DNA from: Bacteroidales bacterium
GTDB taxonomy: Bacteria; Bacteroidota; Bacteroidia; Bacteroidales; Bacteroidaceae
Direction: 5' to 3'
Assembly (NCBI GenBank): GCA_004557185.1
Contig: SFEP01000038.1
Coordinates: forward strand, 1-23,689
DNA length: 23,689 nt
The notes under the pieces were generated by a model. It made no database searches and had not been told where the DNA came from. It saw only the letters and a list, made by a program, of their open reading frames with translations. Shown one piece after another: positions 1 to 6,440 of this stretch; position 1 is the stretch's first letter; every line of letters begins with the position of its first letter. The position numbers and the translations under genes were made by a program.

Positions 1-198
1 TTTTGACAAAGGGGGCTTGTCCATGATAAGCCGAAAGCCACACTTCTGTTTCTCGGAAAGTTAGGGGTGTAGTCTTAGGGTTTAGCGGACAGTAATAATT
101 TGTCAACTATTTTCTCTCCTTTATCCCTTACGTACTGCTTTTCATGATGCTATTCGTCAATTTCACGCATTACGCCCCACACGGCAGCCTTAGCTTTA
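1..198. other. Window edge, no gene recognised
   Basis: No open reading frame with recognisable protein content lies here. The stretch is more AT-rich than the neighbouring genes and follows the terminator of the leftward sugar operon, so it is probably intergenic. A weak short inverted repeat (GACAA ... TTGTC, about 5-21) sits at the very edge. No convincing TAnnTTTG promoter was found on either strand. Confidence 0.5.
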
Positions 199-228
199 CA
201 AAAAATCCCACGAGGCGGCTCGTGGGAT
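199..228 (-). terminator. Intrinsic terminator of the sugar/glycosyltransferase operon
   Basis: A perfect 10-bp stem (ATCCCACGAG at 205-214 pairing with CTCGTGGGAT at 219-228) closes a 4-base loop. On the minus strand it is followed directly by a run of six T. It begins 20 bases past the stop of the last glycosyltransferase gene, which is the expected place for the end of the leftward operon. Confidence 0.9.
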
Positions 229-247
229 AGGCTGCGGATGCAGGCGT

Positions 248-1315
248 TTAACGGATAAAGGGCAGGAGGAGCAGGCGGGGAAGCAGCCACGCACCGCGTC
301 CGCCAAGGCGCACGTAGTGGTAGATGGCTGTCAGGGTGGCGCCCACGAGGGCGCGGTGCAGAACGTGCAGGTGTGTGGCGATGGCCTGCCGCGTGGTGCG
401 CAGCAAGTTGAGGGAGGCTTCTGCGGCATGCTCACGCCGCAACGTGCCTGCTACAATGGCCGTGCGCAGGGCATAGGCCACCAGGCAGCGGCAGCGGGAA
501 TCGGCGGGACGCATGGGGAGCGTGAGATGGAACGAAGCCGTGCTGGGCAGTAGCAGCGGGGCGGGCTGCGGAACGGCTGCGGGGGCTGCGGCGGGCATGG
601 CCAGGAGCTGCTGCCACACGCAGTGCAGGGTGGCTGCTATGCGGTTGTAGGCCGGTGCAAAACCGCTGCCTGTGATGCTGGCGGCATGGCGGTAGATGGT
701 GTGGTACGTTTTGCCCCGCATCCAACTGACGCGTGCCCCGTGCAGCAATGCACGCACGCCGAGTTCCCAATCCAACCAGATGGTGAGCGCCTCATTCCAC
801 CCACCGATGCGGCGCAGAAAGTCGGTGCGCAGCATCATGCTCTGCGTGCACAGCGGCACGGTGAGCAACTGGTCGGCCAGCGAGGCGCTGCAACGGCTGT
901 AACGCTGCATGCGGGTGCCGTCGGGCAGTTGCAGGGTGTTGACGCAGGCCAGCACATCAAGGGCTTCGGGCTGGGGCGCAAGTACCTGCAAGGCATCGGT
1001 GAAGAAGTCGGGCGAGAGGGTGTCGTCGGAGTCGAAGAAGTAAACCCACTGTCCCCGCGCCTGGCGCAGACCGGCATTGCGGGCGGCCGAGGCTCCTGCG
1101 TGCGACATCGAGATGAGGCGTGCCTCACCAGTCTCCTCACCACGCGCCGCACGCTTACTGAGATAGTCGCGGCAAAGGGTAGCCGAGGCATCGGTGCTGC
1201 CATCGTCGACGAGCAACAACTCTACGCCCCGCAGGTTGACAGCATCGAGGCTGCGCAAGGTGCGGGGCAGAAAATCGGCGCGGTTGTAAAAAGGGATGAT
1301 AAGGGTGAGAAGCAT
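248..1315 (-). CDS. Family 2 glycosyltransferase
   Basis: 355 residues. The N-terminal 110 residues form a GT-A nucleotide-sugar binding domain of the GT2 family. It opens with LLTLIIPFYNR, then has DDGSTD at residues 37-42 and the metal-binding D95-S-D97-D98 after an HAGASAARNAGL loop. A WLDWELG motif near the middle fits the acceptor/catalytic region. The C-terminal part (about residue 240 on) is Ala/Leu/Arg-rich, resembles no domain I know, and may attach to the membrane face. The enzyme probably adds a hexose to a surface glycan on the cytoplasmic side; donor and acceptor cannot be read from sequence. It is the last gene of a six-gene leftward operon, 34 bp after the preceding glycosyltransferase and just before the terminator. 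Confidence 0.88.
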   Translation of the reverse strand: MLLTLIIPFYNRADFLPRTLRSLDAVNLRGVELLLVDDGSTDASATLCRDYLSKRAARGEETGEARLISMSHAGASAARNAGLRQARGQWVYFFDSDDTLSPDFFTDALQVLAPQPEALDVLACVNTLQLPDGTRMQRYSRCSASLADQLLTVPLCTQSMMLRTDFLRRIGGWNEALTIWLDWELGVRALLHGARVSWMRGKTYHTIYRHAASITGSGFAPAYNRIAATLHCVWQQLLAMPAAAPAAVPQPAPLLLPSTASFHLTLPMRPADSRCRCLVAYALRTAIVAGTLRREHAAEASLNLLRTTRQAIATHLHVLHRALVGATLTAIYHYVRLGGRGAWLLPRLLLLPFIR

Positions 1316-1349
1316 AACAGAAGTATGACGGAAAGGGGAGTAGGCATGC

Positions 1350-2150
1350 TCAGGCCGACACGATGTAGCGCACGCCCTGCCACATGTGGTGCAAGATGCG
1401 AAAGCGCTGCATCAGACTGCAGGAACGTAGCACGCTCACCTGCCACAGGCAACGGGCCAACGCCCCCCAGAAGCCATAGAGCATGGCCAGCACGGCTCCC
1501 TTGGAGCGCTGCACAGCGGCATCTGTGAGAAACCGCGTGCCCGTGGTGCCCGCCGACGTCTGCACCATGACTTGCGGCACGTATTCTATAACATATCCCC
1601 GCCCGTGGGCCTGGTGCAGAAACACATCTTCCTCACCACAACACAGGTAAGGGGCACCGAGGCCGAAACGCTCGTCGAAAGCCAACACAGTGGCTGCTCG
1701 GCGCATGCACATTTCCACCGAAGCCACATAAGCCCCTCGCGGCAGGTGGGGGTAACGATAAGGCGCGGCAGGATAACTGCGCAGAGGGCGCCCCTCGGTG
1801 TCGGCAGCCTGAAAGGCTATGATATGGGCATGCGGGGCTTGAGCAAAGGCATCGCGTATGAGCTGAAAGGAGGCAGCGGTGTAGCGGCAGTCGTCGTCGG
1901 CCAGCACCAGAATGTCGCCCGAGGCATAGGTCAAGGCATGGTTGCGGTTACGAGCCAGTCCCCTACCCTGCTGGCACACCACACGCACATCGTCGCGCCC
2001 CCGCAAAGCCTGCGGCACCTCAGCATGCTGCACCTGGGGCACCTGCCACGAGATGAGGTAGGAAACGCCGGGCATGGGCGGCAGGAGCATGGCGGGCACA
2101 CGGTGTATGCCCTCGCCCTGGGTGCACACAAGCAGTTGGATGCTCTCCAT
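1350..2150 (-). CDS. GT-A type glycosyltransferase, paralogue of its upstream neighbour
   Basis: 266 residues from the ATG at 2150. A longer in-frame start at 2261 would overlap the upstream gene by more than 100 bases and adds a low-quality leader. The chosen start lies 2 bp after the upstream stop, so translation is probably coupled. GRGLARNRN (residues 62-70) followed by LADDDCR (DDD at 85-87) is the donor-binding loop and metal-binding acidic motif of a GT2-like fold. AFDERFGLG and CCGEEDVFL, further on, match the same positions in the upstream gene, so the two arose by tandem duplication. Probable role: transfer of a sugar in surface polysaccharide assembly. The specific linkage is unknown. 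Confidence 0.82.
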   Translation of the reverse strand: MESIQLLVCTQGEGIHRVPAMLLPPMPGVSYLISWQVPQVQHAEVPQALRGRDDVRVVCQQGRGLARNRNHALTYASGDILVLADDDCRYTAASFQLIRDAFAQAPHAHIIAFQAADTEGRPLRSYPAAPYRYPHLPRGAYVASVEMCMRRAATVLAFDERFGLGAPYLCCGEEDVFLHQAHGRGYVIEYVPQVMVQTSAGTTGTRFLTDAAVQRSKGAVLAMLYGFWGALARCLWQVSVLRSCSLMQRFRILHHMWQGVRYIVSA

Positions 2151-2152
2151 AG

Positions 2153-2968
2153 TTAACGTCCCGTGCGCTGCATGTAACGTATGCCCTCGGCTAGGTGGCG
2201 CATCATGGGCAGGAAGTGGCAACAGCCACGGCGGGCACTGTTGAAGGCAAAGCGCAGGCATACGAGCCAGGCACGGCTGCCATACATATAATAGGCTATA
2301 GCGCCACGGCTGCGCTGCACTCCCGCATCAACGTAGACCATCGACTTTTTGAGCATCGTTGAGGTTTCCACAATCTTGATGGGGAAGTAATGCATCTTCA
2401 AGCGGGCACGCAGGGCATCCTCAAGCCACACTTCCTCCTCGCCGCAGGTGAGGAACTTGGTGCCAAGGCCAAAGCGCTCGTCGAAGCGGATGCGGCCCTG
2501 CACCTTGGTGCGGCGACACACAATCTCCAACGCCGAAATGCTGAAGCCGGCCGGCCGGGCCACGACCTCAAAGTTATCCTGCGGATAGTTCTTGAGCGGC
2601 TTACCCGTGTAGGTGGAAGCGCAGAAGAAGGCTACGTCGAGATGAGGGTTGAGCTTGAACTGCATGGTGACGAGTTCGGGCGTGTCGGGCAGCAGACGAG
2701 CGTCGTCGTCAGCAAACATGACGATGTCGGCCGTTGCCTTGTCGAGCGCCAGATTACGGTTGGCCGAGAGGCCCTGTCCTTGATAAGTATAAACGGTGAC
2801 ATCGTCGCGCTGCTTCAGCACCTCAGGTATGAGGTCGAGGTAACGTTCGTCGGTGTACTGGTAGGAAACAATATAGTGCACACCCTCCTTAGGCGGCAAG
2901 AGCACATCCTGCACACGCACGATGCCCTTGTTGAGCGAACAAATCAAGACGTCAAGTGTCATACGCAT
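2153..2968 (-). CDS. GT-A type glycosyltransferase
   Basis: 271 residues. The opening LDVLICSLNKGIVRV and the sequence GQGLSANRN (residues 64-72) followed by FADDDAR (DDD at 87-89) mark a GT2-like nucleotide-sugar transferase. RFDERFGLG followed by TCGEEEVWLEDAL is the likely acceptor-side/catalytic motif and is shared with the downstream paralogue. No signal peptide or clear membrane segment is visible, so it is probably cytosolic or peripheral. A second ATG two codons in (2962) is an alternative start. It follows the DegT aminotransferase gene after a 92-bp gap without a terminator, which fits membership of the same glycan operon. Confidence 0.83.
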   Translation of the reverse strand: MRMTLDVLICSLNKGIVRVQDVLLPPKEGVHYIVSYQYTDERYLDLIPEVLKQRDDVTVYTYQGQGLSANRNLALDKATADIVMFADDDARLLPDTPELVTMQFKLNPHLDVAFFCASTYTGKPLKNYPQDNFEVVARPAGFSISALEIVCRRTKVQGRIRFDERFGLGTKFLTCGEEEVWLEDALRARLKMHYFPIKIVETSTMLKKSMVYVDAGVQRSRGAIAYYMYGSRAWLVCLRFAFNSARRGCCHFLPMMRHLAEGIRYMQRTGR

Positions 2969-3060
2969 TATGGATTTTCAGATTATAGAAGGTTCACGCT
3001 GCTCAGTGACAACAGATTGCAGTAAAAATAGAAAGAGAAAAGGAAAGGCTGCCCCGTGCA

Positions 3061-4170
3061 TCAGCCAAAAGCATTCATAACTTCACAGATGTGCTGCACC
3101 TCGGAGAGGGTGAGCAAAGGGTGAATGGGCAGACTCAGTTCGTGCTCTGCCCAACACTGCGCCTGCTGGCAGGGCTGGGGTGTGCGAAGACTGGCACTGA
3201 GCGCCGGCTGCTGCCGCAGCGTGCGGGGATAGTGGATGAGCGTGTCGATGCAGTGCTCGGCCAGGTAGCGCTGCAAGGCATCGCGCTGCGACGTGCGCAA
3301 GGGATAGAGGTGAAAGACACTCTGCGTGACGTCGCCGCCGTAGGGTAAACGGTACATGCTACGGTCGAGGCCCTGCGCATACCACGCAGCCACCTGCCTA
3401 CGGCGGGCATTGTCGGCGTCAAGGCGGCGCAGTTTCACACTGAGCACGGCCGCCTGAACCTCGTCGAGGCGGCTATTGATGCCAGGATACTCGTGCTTGT
3501 ACTTCTGCCGGGCACCGTAGTTGGCCAGTATGCGCACATGTTCGGCCAGTTGGGGGTGAGCCGTGGTGACGGCACCACCGTCGCCCAGCGCGCCCAGATT
3601 TTTCCCTGGATAAAAACTGAAAGCGGCCATGTGTCCCCAAGAGCCAACGGGGCGGCCACCGACGCTAGCACCATGAGCCTGCGCAGCATCTTCGAGCACG
3701 AGCAGTCCATGCGCCTCAGCCCAAGCCATGAAGGCGGGCATGGGGGCTGGATGGCCATAAAGGTGAACGGGCACCACGGCGCGGGTGCGGGCCGAGAGTA
3801 CACGCTGCGCTGCCTCGGGAGTGAGCAGTCCGTTGTCGTCGACATCGGCGCTGACGGGCACCAAACCCGCACGCACCACTGCCAAGGCCGTAGCCACAAA
3901 CGTCATGTCGGGCACAATGACTTCGTCGCCGTCGCTCCAATCGTAGCACTGCTTCATGGCCATGAGCGAGAGCATAAGCGCGTCGAGCCCACTGGCCACT
4001 CCCACACAATGCGGAGCCTGTACGTAATGGGCAAACTGCTGCTCGAACTCGGCCAGCGCCTCACCATTCAGATAATACCCACTCTGCACCACGCGTTGCA
4101 CTGCCTCCGTAAGTTCAGAACCATAGGAGGCCGTGAGGCGTTGCAAGGGGAGAAAGGGTATGTGGCACAT
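3061..4170 (-). CDS. DegT/DnrJ/EryC1/StrS-family PLP-dependent sugar aminotransferase (FdtB/QdtB-like)
   Basis: 369 residues, the usual length for this family. These enzymes transfer an amino group from glutamate to a keto group on a nucleotide-linked deoxysugar. Visible features are ASGLDAL (residues 59-65, cofactor phosphate region), EDAAQAHGA (D161 and Q164 contacting the pyridine ring) and SFYPGKNLGALGDGGA with the PLP Schiff-base lysine at K190. The start MCHIPFLPL is typical. Neighbouring FdtA-like isomerase and acyltransferase genes point to a dTDP-3-amino-3,6-dideoxyhexose (Fuc3N or Qui3N) as product. This is inference from context, since 3- and 4-aminotransferases cannot be separated by eye. 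Fifty-one bp separate it from the upstream GNAT gene. Confidence 0.88.
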   Translation of the reverse strand: MCHIPFLPLQRLTASYGSELTEAVQRVVQSGYYLNGEALAEFEQQFAHYVQAPHCVGVASGLDALMLSLMAMKQCYDWSDGDEVIVPDMTFVATALAVVRAGLVPVSADVDDNGLLTPEAAQRVLSARTRAVVPVHLYGHPAPMPAFMAWAEAHGLLVLEDAAQAHGASVGGRPVGSWGHMAAFSFYPGKNLGALGDGGAVTTAHPQLAEHVRILANYGARQKYKHEYPGINSRLDEVQAAVLSVKLRRLDADNARRRQVAAWYAQGLDRSMYRLPYGGDVTQSVFHLYPLRTSQRDALQRYLAEHCIDTLIHYPRTLRQQPALSASLRTPQPCQQAQCWAEHELSLPIHPLLTLSEVQHICEVMNAFG

Positions 4171-4221
4171 GATGGGGAAGGTTTTTCATGTATCGGGAAA
4201 AGAAAGGAGGCCGAAGGGTGG

Positions 4222-5220
4222 TCAGTCCTGGCCAAGCGGAAGGACGTAACTGTCATAACACACGGTGCGGGCACCATAGCCCTCCTTTTGGAAAATGAGT
4301 CCCTCGTTGAGCACGCTCCCACCCTGCTCGGTGGAGATGCCAAAGTCGAAATAGCGACTGCCCGGCGCCACTTGCTCAATGTGTGCGAGAAGGTGGGAGA
4401 AAAGATAATCGAGCGCACCGATGGCACGACCCTCATCGCTTGCCGCTATATACTGCACATGCGCCACACAGCGGGTAAAGTACATCAGGCATCCAGCACA
4501 CAGCCGCTTGCCGTTTCCCACGTGCACGGTGAAAAGGCGTATGTCTCGGGGAAAGCTCTCCATAAGCATCTGCATCTCGGCCAACGTGTGTACGGGATGC
4601 ACGCCGTGGCGGGTGGAGAGCACCACATCGAGCAGTTGCCAGAAAGCCGCTACGTGGGCTGCATCACTCTCAACGACTAACGCAGGTTGCGAAGCGGCCT
4701 TGCGCACTTTGCGGCGGCGCAGCGTGCTCCAAGGCAAAGGCTGGGCAAGACTGATGACCGACGAGGCGGCACGCGTGCACAGACGACCCTTCAGGCGGAA
4801 CAGGGCGTAAAGGTCTTCCTCGGCTGGATACTCCTTATATATATAGGGCGCAGGCTTGTAGATGAACTCGCGGTAGCCCTGTGCCGCATAGTGACGGCAG
4901 GCTGCGCGAAGCATGTGGCACGCCAACGAGGTGGTGACGGCGGAGGTGGTGAGCAGGCCGCCGTAGGTAAGGCCTGCGTGCGACACCACGACCGAAGTAT
5001 CGGCGGGAGACTGACAGGCTGGCAGCACAGCCAACAACTGGCCGCGTCGTGCATAGAAGAGCAGGGAGGCATCGGTGAAACGCGAAGCATGATAGTCCAT
5101 GTAGGCACGGAAAAACAGGAAACTTGCGCTGCGCGTCTGCGCCACGCATGCATTCCAAACCTCCGCCGCATCGGGCGTGTAAGACTGGAGCGTAAAGGCC
5201 TGTTCGTCGTAATCACTCAT
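4222..5220 (-). CDS. GNAT-fold acetyltransferase (FemAB/BioF2-like), probable amino-sugar N-acyltransferase
   Basis: 332 residues from the ATG at 5220. A start at 5331 would run deep into the upstream gene and encodes an unlikely leader. The ATG overlaps the upstream stop within ATGAGTGA, so the two are translationally coupled. The length and the tail YFDFGISTEQGGSVLNEGLIFQKEGYGARTV resemble the two-lobed FemAB/BioF2-like GNAT proteins found in Bacteroidetes polysaccharide loci. Its place between a FdtA-like isomerase and a DegT aminotransferase suggests it acylates the new amino group of the nucleotide sugar, the role FdtC or QdtC plays elsewhere. It is not recognisably a left-handed beta-helix transferase like QdtC. 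A role in transferring an amino acid or acyl group to another acceptor is possible. Confidence 0.72.
   Translation of the reverse strand: MSDYDEQAFTLQSYTPDAAEVWNACVAQTRSASFLFFRAYMDYHASRFTDASLLFYARRGQLLAVLPACQSPADTSVVVSHAGLTYGGLLTTSAVTTSLACHMLRAACRHYAAQGYREFIYKPAPYIYKEYPAEEDLYALFRLKGRLCTRAASSVISLAQPLPWSTLRRRKVRKAASQPALVVESDAAHVAAFWQLLDVVLSTRHGVHPVHTLAEMQMLMESFPRDIRLFTVHVGNGKRLCAGCLMYFTRCVAHVQYIAASDEGRAIGALDYLFSHLLAHIEQVAPGSRYFDFGISTEQGGSVLNEGLIFQKEGYGARTVCYDSYVLPLGQD
4831..4846 (+). repeat. CTCCTTAT-TATATA motif, copy inside the GNAT gene
   Basis: CTCCTTATATATATAG on the plus strand; on the minus strand it encodes part of YIYKEYP in the acetyltransferase. The same word with small changes recurs in intergenic DNA at 10887, 16918, 18121, 20778 and 20804, always in this orientation. 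In this coding copy the match could be chance. Confidence 0.35.
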
Positions 5221-5650
5221 CACCAGTGTGTGCTTCGTTATGTGCCTTGGCCAGTTGCAGGAATTCTTGATAATCCTCGATATAATCCGTACGGTCGTAA
5301 CTGCCCGAGGCAAAGCACAGGCACACGGCATCAGCGGTGAAGTGCGAGAGTTCGCACCACACGTAAGGTGGAATGAGCAACGCCTGCGAGGGAGAATTCA
5401 TGCAAAATGTTTCGGGTTTGTGCAGGCCATCATCTACCACCACAGAAAAACTGCCACTGACAGCAATGATGCATTCGCAACAGGTTTTGTTGGCATGCAC
5501 GCCACGACTCCCGCCATCGGGCACGCCGTTTATCCAAAAGGCACGGTGCGGCTTGAAAGGCAGCACGTTCTGCCAATCGAAATCGGTGACCGTGAGCGTA
5601 CCACGGTCATCTGTATGCGTTTCAAGAGGAATTATCAGATGTTCAAGCAT
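5213..5650 (-). CDS. FdtA/WxcM-like cupin, probable dTDP-4-keto-6-deoxyglucose 3,4-ketoisomerase
   Basis: 145 residues, matching the single-domain sugar 3,4-ketoisomerases FdtA and QdtA. These convert dTDP-4-keto-6-deoxyglucose to the 3-keto isomer before transamination. The cupin core SRGVHANKTCCECIIAVSGSFSVVVDDG (about residues 48-75) and the end motif SGSYDRTDYIEDYQEF align well with FdtA. One oddity: FdtA has two active-site histidines in an H-A-H motif, but here it reads H52-A-N54. The second histidine is therefore Asn, so activity or substrate may differ. It is first in the leftward operon, with its stop overlapping the next start by 8 bases. RmlA and RmlB, needed to make the substrate, are not in this window. 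Confidence 0.8.
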   Translation of the reverse strand: MLEHLIIPLETHTDDRGTLTVTDFDWQNVLPFKPHRAFWINGVPDGGSRGVHANKTCCECIIAVSGSFSVVVDDGLHKPETFCMNSPSQALLIPPYVWCELSHFTADAVCLCFASGSYDRTDYIEDYQEFLQLAKAHNEAHTGDE

Positions 5651-5739
5651 GTCAGTATTGCAATATCAAACGCCTCGCTGCAGGAAGCGTGGCACGCTCA
5701 TCCTGCTTTTCACAAAGAAAAACAATTGAACGAGCGGGA

Positions 5740-5747
5740 CAAAGATA
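5740..5747 (-). promoter_or_regulatory. Candidate -7 element for the sugar operon
   Basis: On the minus strand this reads TATCTTTG, a match to the Bacteroidetes -7 consensus TAnnTTTG, about 90 bp before the first gene of the operon. No good TTTG box lies at the expected 19-21 bp upstream. A second match (TATATTTG) lies at 5792-5799, so either or both may be used. The 198-bp gap from 5651 to 5848 is AT-rich and holds nothing else recognisable. Confidence 0.42.
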
Positions 5748-5848
5748 AAAATTATATATTCAAGGCCATAGGCATTTATACCCGCAAATTGCAAATATAT
5801 GCCACAAGCAATGAGTTCGAGGGAAAGGGCAAGACAGGGAGGACCCTT

Positions 5849-6409
5849 TCAAAGCCCTGTTACAAGACAGGTCATGCGCACATCGAAAGGCTCGGCGGGC
5901 ACATGAGAGAGCAGTTGGCAGGGATAGCCCACACCTATCTTCGGAACATTCTGCCATAGAGCACGGGCAAAGAAACGGTCATAGAAACCTTTGCCGCGCC
6001 CCATGCGGTTGCCCAGCTTATCGAAGGCCCGCCCGGGCACGATGACCAGGTCGGCAGCCACATCAGCGCCGTGGTCGGGACACGCTGGCTCCTGAATGCT
6101 GAAAGCACCCACGGTGAGCGGCACTCGGGCATCGAAGGGGCGTGCCCACATTTCACCCTCACGTATCACGGGCAGCAGCAGTTGCTTTTCATCCTGCCAC
6201 ATACGGAACAGCGGCGTAATGTCTGGCTCATCGGGAAGGGGATGGAAGAGCAGCACGCTGCGAGCCTGCTGACAGAACGGATGGGACGCCAGCGCCGACA
6301 CTATGGCCTGGCTCTGCGCCTGCCTCTCGGCGTCGGTGAGTTGCAGAATGGTCTGGCGCACGGTGCGGCGCATGCTTTGCTTCGCATCAAAAACTGAAGG
6401 ACTGTTCAT
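5849..6409 (-). CDS. 5-formyltetrahydrofolate cyclo-ligase
   Basis: 186 residues from the ATG at 6409. An earlier in-frame ATG at 6472 overlaps the upstream protease gene and adds residues without family resemblance. The enzyme uses ATP to convert 5-formyl-THF to 5,10-methenyl-THF, returning a storage folate to one-carbon metabolism in the cytosol. The signature MGRGKGFYDRFF (GRGKGFYD at residues 137-144) is the conserved ATP/phosphate-binding motif of the family. LLFHPLPDEPDI and LVIVPGRAFD are the other conserved blocks, and the length is normal. It follows the S41 protease gene after 31 bp and ends the housekeeping run. No strong terminator follows, only a weak 7-bp stem at 5823-5850. Confidence 0.92.
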   Translation of the reverse strand: MNSPSVFDAKQSMRRTVRQTILQLTDAERQAQSQAIVSALASHPFCQQARSVLLFHPLPDEPDITPLFRMWQDEKQLLLPVIREGEMWARPFDARVPLTVGAFSIQEPACPDHGADVAADLVIVPGRAFDKLGNRMGRGKGFYDRFFARALWQNVPKIGVGYPCQLLSHVPAEPFDVRMTCLVTGL

Positions 6410-6440
6410 AGGCTGCGATGCTTTCGGTTCCTTGTGATGG

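Noticed and set aside
5823..5850. Terminator after the 5-formyl-THF cyclo-ligase gene
   Set aside because: Only a 7-bp stem with a 14-base loop overlapping the stop codon and no T-run; too weak to call.
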